This document shows positions 46,985 through 55,637 of a DNA stretch of 64,000 nt, one piece after another. The position numbers were made by a program, and so were the translations under genes. Under the pieces are notes generated by a model. The model was not told where the DNA came from, made no database searches, and saw only the letters and a list, made by a program, of their open reading frames with translations. The DNA is from Arthrobacter celericrescens (GTDB lineage: Bacteria > Actinomycetota > Actinomycetes > Actinomycetales > Micrococcaceae): assembly GCF_003614925.1 (NCBI RefSeq), contig NZ_QYLP01000049.1, positions 51,104 to 115,103 of the forward strand. The letters are read 5' to 3'. How positions within the stretch are numbered: position 1 is the stretch's first letter; each line of letters opens with the position of its first letter.

Positions 46985-48324
46985 TGGGCTGCTCCAATCA
47001 TTTCTGCTGCGAGTTCGGTGGCCGAACCAGCCGTGCCGAGGTGCGGGTAGAGGGGGAACTGTTCCGCGAGTGCGGTGACACGGTTGCGGAGTTCGACGGC
47101 GGTGTCCTCGCCGAGGGTGCCGTCGCCGGCGGCGGCGATGAGCGCCGTCGCGATGATGTCCGCCACTTCGGTGAATTCGGTGGCGCCGAAGCCACGGGCG
47201 GCGAGTGCCGGAGTGCCGATCCGCAGGCCGGAGGAGACCATCGGCGGGCGCGGGTCGAACGGGACGGCGTTGCGGTTGACAGTGATGCCGATCCGGTGCA
47301 GGGCGTCTTCGCCCTGCTGCCCGTTGAGTTCGGAGTTGCGCAGATCCACCAGGACCAGGTGCACATCGGTGCCGCCGCTGACTACGGAGATGCCGGCCCC
47401 GGCCACGTCGTCCTGCAGGAAGCGCTGGGCCAGGATCTTGGCGCCTTCCAGTACACGGACCTGGCGCTCCTTGAATTCAGGCTCGGAAGCGAACTTGAAG
47501 GCGACCGCTTTGGCAGCGATCACGTGCTCCAGCGGGCCGCCCTGCTGGCCGGGGAAGACTGCGGAGTTGACCTTCTTCGCGATGTCGGCGTCGTTGGTCA
47601 GGATCACGCCACCACGGGGGCCGCCCAGCGTCTTGTGCGTGGTGCTGGTGACGATGTGGGCGTGCGGCACGGGGCTCGGGTGCAGCCCTGCCGCTACCAG
47701 GCCGGCGAAGTGTGCCATGTCCACCATCAGGTAAGCACCCACCAGGTCGGCGATGCGGCGGAACTCGGCGAAGTCCAGCTGGCGGGAGTAAGCCGACCAA
47801 CCGGCAACGATGAGCTGCGGCTTGTTCTCAAGTGCGAGGCGTTCAACCTCGGCCATGTCGATGGTGTGGGTGTCTTCGCGGACGCTGTACGGGACCACGT
47901 TGTAGAGCTTGCCGGAGAAGTTGATCCGCATGCCATGGGTGAGGTGGCCGCCATGGGCAAGGTTCAGGCCCATGATGGTGTCGCCCGGTGTGATCAGCGC
48001 GTGCATTGCCGCGGCGTTCGCCTGTGCGCCGGAGTGCGGCTGGACGTTCGCGTATTCGGCCCCGAAGAGGGACTTCAGGCGGTCGATCGCGAGTTGCTCG
48101 ATGACGTCCACGTGCTCGCAGCCGCCGTAGTAGCGCTTGCCCGGGTAGCCCTCGGCGTACTTGTTGGTCAGCACCGAGCCCTGGGCCTGCATCACGGCAG
48201 TGGGGGCGAAGTTTTCGGAGGCGATCATCTCCAGGGTGGACTGCTGCCGGATGAGCTCCTGCGCAATCGCCTGATCGACTTCCGGGTCAGCCTCGGCCAG
48301 CGGGCGGATCAGCGGTTCAACCAT
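46981..48324 (-). CDS. glyA: Serine hydroxymethyltransferase GlyA
   Basis: 447 residues from the ATG at 48324, which has AAGGAG seven bases upstream; a TTG two codons earlier is less likely. PLP lysine K231 lies in [14 protein letters not shown], with [20 protein letters not shown] and the [12 protein letters not shown] block intact. In this operon it turns the glycine and methylene-THF released from sarcosine into serine. The palindrome at 48370 suggests control by the divergent GntR protein. A separate housekeeping glyA elsewhere is likely but not visible. Confidence 0.95.
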   Translation of the reverse strand: MVEPLIRPLAEADPEVDQAIAQELIRQQSTLEMIASENFAPTAVMQAQGSVLTNKYAEGYPGKRYYGGCEHVDVIEQLAIDRLKSLFGAEYANVQPHSGAQANAAAMHALITPGDTIMGLNLAHGGHLTHGMRINFSGKLYNVVPYSVREDTHTIDMAEVERLALENKPQLIVAGWSAYSRQLDFAEFRRIADLVGAYLMVDMAHFAGLVAAGLHPSPVPHAHIVTSTTHKTLGGPRGGVILTNDADIAKKVNSAVFPGQQGGPLEHVIAAKAVAFKFASEPEFKERQVRVLEGAKILAQRFLQDDVAGAGISVVSGGTDVHLVLVDLRNSELNGQQGEDALHRIGITVNRNAVPFDPRPPMVSSGLRIGTPALAARGFGATEFTEVADIIATALIAAAGDGTLGEDTAVELRNRVTALAEQFPLYPHLGTAGSATELAAEMIGAAQ

Positions 48325-48369
48325 GCTCAAGCTCCTTCGGATTCCTTGTCGTCACCAACTGTTAGGCAA

Positions 48370-48381
48370 CTGATATATCAG
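48370..48381. promoter_or_regulatory. Perfect 12-bp palindrome CTGATATATCAG, probable GntR operator
   Basis: The site lies 45 bases upstream of glyA and 95 upstream of the gntR start. TGATATATCA-type palindromes are commonly bound by FCD-class GntR regulators, so control of glyA-soxBDAG-purU by the adjacent regulator is likely. Confidence 0.65.
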
Positions 48382-48476
48382 AACTGCATTCATGGTATGT
48401 TGTAAATCACAGGAACGTCAACAGTCCATCGCAAGTCTTCTGCGCAAGGATTGAATGACTGCAAGCGGAGAGAGCA

Positions 48477-49148
48477 ATGAGCACTGTTTTGGAAGCACTG
48501 GACTCCGGTCCCCAGGGCGCATCCTTGGCCGAACACGCCTACCTGCTCCTGCGGGACCGCCTCATCATGCTGGACATCAAGCCGGGCGATCCGATCAATG
48601 ACGGCCACATCGCGGGCGAACTCGGCATCGGCCGCACGCCCGTCCGCGAGGCCATCAAGCGACTCGAGAGCGACCACCTTGTGGTGTCCTACCCGCGGCG
48701 CGGCACCTTCGCCACCGGTGTGGACATCACCCAACTGGCCGACGTCTCGGAAATCCGCGAACTCCTCGAACCCTTGGCCGCCCGCAGGGCTGCCCGGATG
48801 GCCGGTCCCAACTTGCGGGAGGAACTGCGGGATATTGCTGCCACCATCGGCGAGCTCGAGGAAGGCAAGGCCGGGCAGCAGGAACTCATGCGCTACGACA
48901 TCCAGGTCCACCGGCTCATCTACAAGGCCGCGGCGAACCCGCACCTGGAAGACGTGCTGATCCGCTACGACAACCTGGCCACCCGGATCTGGTGCTACAT
49001 GCTTGAGAAAATGCCCTCGGTCACCGGACACATCGCCGAGCACGTCGACCTGCTCAATGCCATCGCCGACGGCGACGAAGAGAAAGCCGCCGCGTTGGCA
49101 CTGCACCACGTGACGAGCTTCGAGGAAACGGTCCGCAAGGTCCTCTAG
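48477..49148 (+). CDS. GntR-family regulator, FCD class
   Basis: 223 residues. A winged helix occupies about residues 18-80 (YLLLRDRLIMLDIKPGDPINDGHIAGELGIGRTPVREAIKRLESDHLV), followed by an all-helical FCD effector domain with metal-type residues (E, D in RYDIQVHRLIYKAA and a later HIAEHVDLL). The ATG has GGAGAG upstream. It is divergent from the glyA-sox operon and probably senses sarcosine, glycine or a related metabolite; the ligand is inferred from location only. Confidence 0.9.
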   Translation: MSTVLEALDSGPQGASLAEHAYLLLRDRLIMLDIKPGDPINDGHIAGELGIGRTPVREAIKRLESDHLVVSYPRRGTFATGVDITQLADVSEIRELLEPLAARRAARMAGPNLREELRDIAATIGELEEGKAGQQELMRYDIQVHRLIYKAAANPHLEDVLIRYDNLATRIWCYMLEKMPSVTGHIAEHVDLLNAIADGDEEKAAALALHHVTSFEETVRKVL

Positions 49149-49154
49149 GGCTTG

Positions 49155-49265
49155 CTATTTCCTGTTTGAGCGGCGCGGCCACTTCACGTTCATCAACAGC
49201 AAACCCAGCAGGAGTGCGTCAATCGTCATTATCGCGCCCATGAGGTAGGCCCATCCGGCCATCAT
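49155..49265 (-). CDS. Small single-helix membrane protein
   Basis: 36 residues (MMAGWAYLMGAIMTIDALLLGLLLMNVKWPRRSNRK): one hydrophobic helix and a basic tail, giving inside C-terminus by the positive-inside rule. GGAGG and AGGGG lie upstream of the first ATG; a longer in-frame start at 49340 exists. It converges with the GntR gene, ending six bases from its stop. The role is unknown. Confidence 0.4.
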   Translation of the reverse strand: MMAGWAYLMGAIMTIDALLLGLLLMNVKWPRRSNRK

Positions 49266-49486
49266 GCCCCTGGCACCTCCCCTCGATCCCGCGGACTCCG
49301 GCGAGCATCGGATCGGAAGAGGCACGTAGGAATTCCGCACATGTCAATCTCCTGACCCGCCCCCAGCCACTCGATTGTCTTCCAAGTGTGGCACGGCCGG
49401 GGCCGATCCGGAACGGATTTTGCCGGGCAAACCCCGGCCGCCGGCAAGCCGGGACTCCTGGACGGCCGGGCCTGCCCGGCACGGCT

Positions 49487-50065
49487 TTACCGGCCTCCTC
49501 CCCCGATCACCCCTTTCTCCACGGCCTTCGTGACGGCGTCCGCCTCGGCCTGCGTGAGCGTCCCGTCGTCCACCGCCTTGTCCAGCCTCGTCTTCAGGGC
49601 CGCCGCCCGCTCCGCCTGGGCCGCGCTGCGGATCTCCGTCAGTGCCGCGGTGACCTTGGCTTCGTCGATGCCGAGCTTCCCGGCCAGGGACTTGGCCAGG
49701 GCTGCATCCATGGCCGCACGGTCCGGCCTGGTTTCCGTGGAGCCTTCCGCCGGCGGCGCCGACGGCTTGTTGGCCTCGCGGAACGCCTGGAGCGCCTCGG
49801 TCACCTTGGCTTCCTCGACCCCGAGTTTGGAGGCCAGTTCCGCCGCGAGCCGGCCGCGGTCGCCCTGGTGTCCGCCGTGGCGGCCGAAGCCGCCACCCGG
49901 AGCGGTGCCGTCAGCAGGCGCGGTGCTTTCCGCCGTCGTGCCCGAACCGGTGGTGCCGGGGCTGGGAGTGCTTGCCGCGGTGGCCACGCTGGTGACGCCC
50001 AGTCCGGCGCCGAGCGCGAGGGCACCGGCCGCCACGCCGAGTGTGATTTTCTTTGTACTTGCCAT
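49487..50065 (-). CDS. Secreted protein with repeated LAxKLGxxEAKVxxAL units
   Basis: 192 residues from an ATG with GGAG seven bases upstream. An N-terminal signal peptide (KKITLGVAAGALALGAGLGVTSVATA) is followed by a Ser/Thr/Gly spacer and two similar helical units, LAAELASKLGVEEAKVTEALQAFREA and LAKSLAGKLGIDEAKVTAALTEIRSA, then LKTRLDKAVDDGTLTQAEADAVTKAVE. No catalytic motif is visible. It stands alone with about 220 bp of unassigned sequence after it. Probably a secreted or cell-wall-associated helical protein. Confidence 0.7.
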   Translation of the reverse strand: MASTKKITLGVAAGALALGAGLGVTSVATAASTPSPGTTGSGTTAESTAPADGTAPGGGFGRHGGHQGDRGRLAAELASKLGVEEAKVTEALQAFREANKPSAPPAEGSTETRPDRAAMDAALAKSLAGKLGIDEAKVTAALTEIRSAAQAERAAALKTRLDKAVDDGTLTQAEADAVTKAVEKGVIGGGGR

Positions 50066-50255
50066 GGATCGTCTCCTCATTCCGCCGCATGGAACGGCTC
50101 TCTGGCGGGGGCGGGATGCCACCGTCCTTCCAGCATCCGCGCCGGACTTCGGCGGCTGCTTTCCGGAAGCTGTCAGTGGGCTGTGAAAACGGCCTCCACC
50201 CTGTGAACCCCGGGGATGGCTAGGATCGATAGCAGGAGACGAGAGGACAGAGCGC

Positions 50256-50837
50256 ATGGCCATCGAAGTCCGCGCTGCACGGCAGTTCGAGGACGTCCGC
50301 ACGCTGGTCGGGCCCAAGCAACGGCCGGATGCGAACGTGTGCTGGTGCCTGAGCTACCGCGTCACGCCGAAACAGAACCTGGCCCTGCAGGGCCTGCAGC
50401 GCGGCGAGTTCGTCAGGCAACTCACCGCCGAGCGGATCCCGCCGGGGGTCCTGGCGTACGACGGCGACGAGCCGGTCGGGTGGGCGGCCGTCCATCCGCG
50501 GTCGGACACCAGTTTTGCCCGGAGCAGGAAGATCCCGCAGGTGGACGAACTGCCGGTGTGGTCGGTCTGGTGCATCCGGGTGCGGCCCGGGTACCGCGGC
50601 AAGGGCATTTCGCACCGGCTGCTGGAGGGGGCCGTAGAGTTCGCGCGCAGCAACGGTGCCCCGGCGATCGAGGGCTACCCGGTGGACAACGGAGGCGGAA
50701 AGGTGGACCTGACCATGGCCTACGTGGGCACCCGGAAGCTCTTCGAGGACGCCGGCTTCAGCAAGGCCGCCGACACGGACTCCGTCATCAACGGCTTCCC
50801 CCGCATCCTGATGCGGCTTGACCTGCGAGCCCATTGA
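50256..50837 (+). CDS. GNAT-family N-acetyltransferase
   Basis: 193 residues. CoA-binding motif A is VRPGYRGKGISHRLLEGAVEFA around residue 110; an N-terminal CWCLSYR block and the late AYVGTRKLFEDAGF are common to a broad actinobacterial group of GNAT proteins with unknown acceptors. The ATG has AGGAGACGAGAGGAC upstream. Its end precedes the IclR gene by about 68 bases on the same strand. Confidence 0.85.
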   Translation: MAIEVRAARQFEDVRTLVGPKQRPDANVCWCLSYRVTPKQNLALQGLQRGEFVRQLTAERIPPGVLAYDGDEPVGWAAVHPRSDTSFARSRKIPQVDELPVWSVWCIRVRPGYRGKGISHRLLEGAVEFARSNGAPAIEGYPVDNGGGKVDLTMAYVGTRKLFEDAGFSKAADTDSVINGFPRILMRLDLRAH

Positions 50838-50905
50838 CACAATGTATCGAGCGTCACACTCCCGTGGCGCATCCATTAGCCGGAAACGACCTGAGAGTAT
50901 GGAGC

Positions 50906-51715
50906 ATGGTTTCGAACGTTGACCCCGAAGCGGATACCGAGTCCGACGGCGGCCAGTCCAGCGGTGTGCAATCCGTGGACCGGGCACTCGCAGTGCTGGA
51001 GATCCTGGCCAGGGACGGCCACGCCGGCGTGAGCGAGATCGCCGAGGAAATGGGCATCCACAAGTCCACCGTGTCCCGCTTGCTAGGGTCCCTGGTCAAC
51101 CGGGAAATGGTCCACCAGAACAGCGAACGCGGCAAGTACCAGCTGGGCTTCGGTATCCTGCGGCTGGCCAGCTCCATTCCCGGGCGGCTCAGCCTGGTGC
51201 GGGAGGCACGCCCGGTCTTGGAAGCACTCGCCGAGGAATTCAAGGAGACGGTCAATCTAGCCGTGCTCCGGTCCAACTTCGCCGTCAATGTGGACCAGGC
51301 CATGGGGCCTTCCACCCTCGCCACCTACGACTGGGTGGGTAGCCTGACCCCGTTGCACGCCACGTCGAGCGGCAAGGTCCTGCTGGCCGCGCTGCCTGCG
51401 GACGAGCGCGCACGGATCCTGAAGGAAACAGGACTGCCGGCACGCACGCCGCGCACCATTACGGACAGGAAGATACTCGAAACCCAGTTGCTTGATGTCG
51501 CACGCCAGGGTTATGGCGTAGTCAGGGAGGAATTCGAGATCGGCCTGAACTCGATGTCGGTGCCGGTCTACAACCACGTGGGCGTCGTTATCGGGGCCGT
51601 CAGTATCTCCGGACCCATATTCCGCTTCGACCCGGAAAAGGAGCCGGGACTCCTGGACGGGCTCAAGGAAGCCGGGCTGAGGATCAGCGCGCGGATGGGC
51701 TACACCCACCGCTGA
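50906..51715 (+). CDS. IclR-family transcriptional regulator
   Basis: 269 residues: an N-terminal helix-turn-helix (ALAVLEILARDGHAGVSEIAEEMGIHKSTVSRLLGSLVNREMV) and the IclR effector domain (LHATSSGKVLLAALPADE, GYGVVREEFEIGLNSMSVPVYNHVGVVIGAVSISGP). The ATG at 50906 is preceded by GAGAG. It lies at the left border of the glycine betaine genes and probably regulates some of them, but no operator could be assigned. Confidence 0.9.
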   Translation: MVSNVDPEADTESDGGQSSGVQSVDRALAVLEILARDGHAGVSEIAEEMGIHKSTVSRLLGSLVNREMVHQNSERGKYQLGFGILRLASSIPGRLSLVREARPVLEALAEEFKETVNLAVLRSNFAVNVDQAMGPSTLATYDWVGSLTPLHATSSGKVLLAALPADERARILKETGLPARTPRTITDRKILETQLLDVARQGYGVVREEFEIGLNSMSVPVYNHVGVVIGAVSISGPIFRFDPEKEPGLLDGLKEAGLRISARMGYTHR

Positions 51716-51717
51716 TT

Positions 51718-51750
51718 CGCCGGCCTTCATACTGAGGATGAATGCCGGCG
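51718..51750. terminator. Bidirectional hairpin between convergent IclR and LysR genes
   Basis: CGCCGGCCTTCAT pairs with ATGAATGCCGGCG, 13 positions with one mismatch and a 7-base loop, starting just after the IclR stop. Confidence 0.6.
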
Positions 51751-51780
51751 CCAAGCGTCAGGACACCGTGCCGGTAATGC

Positions 51781-52713
51781 CTAGAGATCCTCTTCGAGCC
51801 GGGCCGTGAGGATCCGGTTGGCGTTGGCCTGCAGGATGCCGAGCGACTCCTGGATCAGGGGCGAGGCGATGCTGCCCCTGCGCACCGCAGCGACAATGCG
51901 GCGCGCGGGTTTCGCCTTGCCTGTAATGCGCAGCCGAACCACGTTCTCGGCGCCACGCAAGGGCGCCAGCCGCGGCAGCAGTCCGACGCCCAGCCCCGCA
52001 CCAACGAACGCGATTTGGGTTTCCCATTCAACGGCCTCATGCGCAATCCGCGGCGTCGCCCCGACTGCCGTGAACGCCGCAGTGAAGAGGGAATGGTAGG
52101 TGGACCCAGCGGCTTCCGTGATCCAGGGTTCCGATGACAACTCTTCAAGCGTCACTGTTTCCCGCGATGCCAGCGGATGGTTGGCGGGAATGATCACATC
52201 CAGCGGATCGTCGAGCAGGACTGTCTGCTCGAAGCGCGGATCATCCTCACCATAAGTCTCGGACTGCATGGCGACAATGACCGCAAGGTCGATTCGCTCC
52301 GCAACCAACAACTCGAAGCAACGCGCCGGATCGGCCTCAAGAACCTGCACCTCCAGCTCGGGGCGTGTGGAGCGCAAGGCGGCGGCAAGCGGCGCGAGCA
52401 GCTGGGCGGCTGCAGTGGAGAATCCGCCGAGGCCAAAGCGGGGCTGCACTTGGTCGCCGGCCTCCATCGCTGCGGCGCGCAGGCTCTCCCATTGGGCAAT
52501 GAGGGGATCCGAGCCCGCCACCAGGAAGCGGCCCGTGGCGGTCAGCCGCACACCCCGGCCGTCCTTCGTCAACAGCTGCATTCCAAGCACGCGCTGGAGC
52601 TCCCGCAACTGCGCGGATACGGCGGAAGGTGAATAGCCCGTGAGTTCCGCGGTTGCGCCTATGGTGCCGCACTGGGCAAAAACTCGAAGTGTGATGAGCC
52701 TCGCATCGATCAT
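51781..52713 (-). CDS. LysR-family transcriptional regulator
   Basis: 310 residues with an N-terminal helix-turn-helix (RLITLRVFAQCGTIGATAELTGYSPSAVSAQLRELQRVLGMQLL) and a LysR substrate-binding domain. The ATG at 52713 was chosen at the beginning of the fold; an ATG five codons earlier (52728) is equally possible because neither has a strong ribosome-binding site. It is divergent from the gbcA-like gene across 160 bp, the usual arrangement for a LysR activator, with betaine or dimethylglycine as plausible inducer. Confidence 0.9.
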   Translation of the reverse strand: MIDARLITLRVFAQCGTIGATAELTGYSPSAVSAQLRELQRVLGMQLLTKDGRGVRLTATGRFLVAGSDPLIAQWESLRAAAMEAGDQVQPRFGLGGFSTAAAQLLAPLAAALRSTRPELEVQVLEADPARCFELLVAERIDLAVIVAMQSETYGEDDPRFEQTVLLDDPLDVIIPANHPLASRETVTLEELSSEPWITEAAGSTYHSLFTAAFTAVGATPRIAHEAVEWETQIAFVGAGLGVGLLPRLAPLRGAENVVRLRITGKAKPARRIVAAVRRGSIASPLIQESLGILQANANRILTARLEEDL

Positions 52714-52752
52714 GCATCTATTTTGCATGGTTATCTTCAAATTCTTGCGCTT

Positions 52753-52766
52753 TTGTTGCAGCACAA
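52753..52766. promoter_or_regulatory. TTGT-N6-ACAA motif, possible LysR box
   Basis: TTGTTGCAGCACAA is an interrupted palindrome roughly 40 bases upstream of the LysR start and 107 upstream of gbcA, in their shared intergenic region. Short and therefore weak evidence. Confidence 0.25.
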
Positions 52767-52873
52767 GTGACCCTAATCTCATTCAGTACAAGGTCTTCGA
52801 CCACGCCGCTTGCACCCTGCGCCCGTGATCGACACGCAACACCCATTTACCCATGCCTCCCGGGAGGAAACCC

Positions 52874-54178
52874 ATGACTGCTTCAGTGAACGTGCCCCTC
52901 AATTCACGCGGAAAGCTCGCTTCAACATTGCCCGCCGAGCAGCTGGCAGAGATCACCGCGTTGTTTGAGTTCCGGCGCACCGGCTACTCCCTCGATGCCC
53001 CCTTCTACACCGACCCCACGATCTTCAGCCTCGACATGGAGGCCATTTTCGGCCAGCACTGGATCTTCGCAGCCAGCACCGCTGAACTGCCCGAGCCGGG
53101 GGACTACGTCACCGTCGACTACGGCCCCTACTCCCTGATCGTGCTGCGCAATGACGACGGCGGCGTGAACGTCCTGCACAACGTGTGCCGCCACCGCGGT
53201 GCCCGCGTCCTGACCGAGGCCACCGGCTCCACCGGAAACCTGGTCTGCGGCTACCACTCCTGGACCTACTCCCCCGAGGGCAACCTGATCCACGCCTCCG
53301 CACCAGGTGAGGCGAAGTTCGACAAGAACTGCTTCGCGCTCAAGCGCGCCCACGGCCGCGAAGTCGCCGGCCTCATCTTCGTCTGCATCGCGAACGAACC
53401 GCCCACCGACTTCGACGAAACCTCCAAAATCTTCGAGCCCTACCTCGCGCCCCACGAACTGGCTAAGACGAAGATCGCCTACCAGCAGAACATCATCGAA
53501 GAGGGCAACTGGAAGCTCGTCATGGAGAACAACCGTGAGTGCTACCACTGCGACGGGCACCCGGAACTCGCCTGCTCCCTCTTCCCCACCTGGGGCCTGA
53601 CCGAGGGCCTCATCCCCACCCACCTCGAGGAAGTGTGGGACCGCAACAAGCAGGCTCAAGCCGATCTCGAGGAGCGCTGCCGCCGCTACGGCCTTCCCTA
53701 CGAGGTGGTCGAGGAGCTAGATACCCGTGTCGCGGGCATCCGCATTTCCCGTGAAGCGCTCGACGGAGATGGCGAATCATTCTCCGCCGATGGGCGCCGG
53801 CTCTCCAAGAAGCTGCTCGGCGACCTGCGCGACTTCCGCCTCGGCCGCTGCTCGATGCACCTCCAGCCCAACAGCTGGTTCCACTTCATGGGCGACCACG
53901 TCATCACCTTCGGCGTCTTCCCCATCAACGAGCACCAGACCCTCGTCCGGACCACCTGGTTGGTAGCCGACGACGCCGTGGAAGGCGTTGACTACGACCT
54001 GGACAAGCTCACCTACGTGTGGAAGCAGACGAACATCCAGGACAAGGCGTTCGTGGAACTGTGCCAGCAGGGTGCCGCCAGCCCCGCTTATGAACCCGGC
54101 CCCTACATGAAGAGCGAATACCAGGTAGAAGCATTCATCAACTGGTACGTGCAGCGCGTGCAGGAGCACTTGGCATGA
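52874..54178 (+). CDS. gbcA: Rieske oxygenase, glycine betaine monooxygenase GbcA-like
   Basis: 434 residues. The Rieske 2Fe-2S ligands are C105, H107, C125 and H128 (CRHRG and CGYHSW), and the mononuclear iron region is ENNRECYHCDGHPE with H225 and H229. The ATG follows GGAGGAAACC. GbcA-type enzymes N-demethylate glycine betaine to dimethylglycine and formaldehyde. The coupled reductase, a BCCT carrier, formaldehyde dehydrogenase and dimethylglycine oxidase nearby support betaine as substrate; related enzymes acting on stachydrine or carnitine are the alternatives. Confidence 0.88.
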   Translation: MTASVNVPLNSRGKLASTLPAEQLAEITALFEFRRTGYSLDAPFYTDPTIFSLDMEAIFGQHWIFAASTAELPEPGDYVTVDYGPYSLIVLRNDDGGVNVLHNVCRHRGARVLTEATGSTGNLVCGYHSWTYSPEGNLIHASAPGEAKFDKNCFALKRAHGREVAGLIFVCIANEPPTDFDETSKIFEPYLAPHELAKTKIAYQQNIIEEGNWKLVMENNRECYHCDGHPELACSLFPTWGLTEGLIPTHLEEVWDRNKQAQADLEERCRRYGLPYEVVEELDTRVAGIRISREALDGDGESFSADGRRLSKKLLGDLRDFRLGRCSMHLQPNSWFHFMGDHVITFGVFPINEHQTLVRTTWLVADDAVEGVDYDLDKLTYVWKQTNIQDKAFVELCQQGAASPAYEPGPYMKSEYQVEAFINWYVQRVQEHLA

Positions 54179-55584
54179 TTGAGCTCCTCCCCGAAACGGC
54201 AATCCTGGAACCACAGCGCATCCGCGGTCTTGAGATGCCATGGAACAGGGTGATGGGCGGCACCGAGGTGCCAGCCCGCGCCGCCCACGCCTTGGGCCCC
54301 TGGCACCCCCAGGAGTTCATGGCCGAATGCGTCGAGACCGTTCACGAGGCCGGCGGCATCATGACCTTCGTGTTCCGCCGCTCCGACGGTGCGCCCCTGG
54401 CGTTCCGCGCGGGCCAGTACGTGAACGTCGCCTTCCCGGTGAATGGCGAGGACCAGGAACCCGTGGACCGCAGCTACTCGCTGTCCAGTTCGCCGACGCA
54501 GCCGTGGACCTTCAGCATCAGCGTCAAGCGCGACGCCACGGGACAGGTCTCGCCCTGGGTCCACGACAACGTCAAGCCCGGCACCGTACTTGAGATGCTC
54601 GGACCGGTGGGGGCATTCCACCTGCCCGACGCCGACCGCCGGGCACGGTACCTCCTGCTCGCCGCCGGCGCGGGCATCACCCCCATCATGTCGATGGTGC
54701 GGACCATCCACTCCCTGCCGGGACTGGCAGATGTCGTGGTGCTCTACCACGGCTCGGACGCCGGAGGCTTCGCCTTCGACCGGGAGTTGGCCTACATCGC
54801 TTCCGTGGATTCGCGCTTCAGGGTCTTCTACTCCCTGGGCGACCGCGGCCGGCCCGTGGACTGGGAAGGGCTCAGTGGAAGGCTGTCGGCGGCCATGCTC
54901 AACGAGGTGGCCCCGGATGCCAACGGCCGCCAGGTCTACGCCTGCGGCCCCGAGGGGTACCTGAACGGCGCCACCGAGCTCCTCAAGGAGGTGGGCGTTG
55001 ACGACACCTCCATCTACATGGAGTTCTTTTCGGGCGACCGCCAGACGCTCCTTGAGTACCAGGCGGAGCTCGCCCTGGCCGAAAACCTCGCAGAGGAAAT
55101 CGCCGAGGAAATCGCAGAATCCGCCGAGGACTACTTCGAGAGCCAGCCGGCAGCGTTCGGGCTCTACGAGCCCGGCTACGACGCGGACGGCCCCCTGCAG
55201 GCCTCGGGGCTGCCGCTGGAACCCGTCGTTCCGGATGCACCCGCTTCCGAAGCCTCCGACGGCGGGGCGGAGCCTGAGACCGTCATTCCTGATGCCTCCA
55301 GCTTCAACACGGTCGGAACGGGCAGCCTCACCATGTCCTTCCTTCGCACCGGCGTCAATGTGCGGATCGACCCCACCGAGCACATCCTCGAAGTGGCACA
55401 GCGTGCGGGCGTCAGGATCGGCGCGAACTGCAAGGAAGGCATGTGCGGATCCTGCAAGGTCGTCAAGCTTTCCGGAGAGATCGAGATGAACCACCAGGGC
55501 GGGATCCGGGCAAGGGAAATCTCTGCGGGCAAGTTCCTGCCCTGCTGCTCCACCGCGCAGACGGACCTGGTGATCGACGCCTGA
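54175..55584 (+). CDS. gbcB: GbcB-like ferredoxin reductase (FAD/NAD plus 2Fe-2S) with long linker
   Basis: 469 residues from an ATG overlapping the gbcA stop (ATGA). FAD-binding RSYSLSSSP, NAD-binding AAGAGITPIMSM and YACGPEGYL form the reductase, and a C-terminal plant-type ferredoxin has cluster ligands C419, C424, C427 and C457. Between them, about residues 290-380, lies an acidic Ala/Pro-rich linker including AEEIAEEIAESAED. It passes electrons from NAD(P)H to the Rieske centre. The linker makes it roughly 100 residues longer than the Pseudomonas protein. Confidence 0.88.
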   Translation: MIELLPETAILEPQRIRGLEMPWNRVMGGTEVPARAAHALGPWHPQEFMAECVETVHEAGGIMTFVFRRSDGAPLAFRAGQYVNVAFPVNGEDQEPVDRSYSLSSSPTQPWTFSISVKRDATGQVSPWVHDNVKPGTVLEMLGPVGAFHLPDADRRARYLLLAAGAGITPIMSMVRTIHSLPGLADVVVLYHGSDAGGFAFDRELAYIASVDSRFRVFYSLGDRGRPVDWEGLSGRLSAAMLNEVAPDANGRQVYACGPEGYLNGATELLKEVGVDDTSIYMEFFSGDRQTLLEYQAELALAENLAEEIAEEIAESAEDYFESQPAAFGLYEPGYDADGPLQASGLPLEPVVPDAPASEASDGGAEPETVIPDASSFNTVGTGSLTMSFLRTGVNVRIDPTEHILEVAQRAGVRIGANCKEGMCGSCKVVKLSGEIEMNHQGGIRAREISAGKFLPCCSTAQTDLVIDA

Positions 55585-55637
55585 CCGGCGCCGCACCCTT
55601 CAATTGACTCAACCTACTTCACAGAAGGAGCCATTCA

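Noticed and set aside
48325..48476. Glycine riboswitch upstream of glyA
   Set aside because: The leader is short and shows no aptamer-like paired core; the palindrome with the adjacent GntR gene explains control better.
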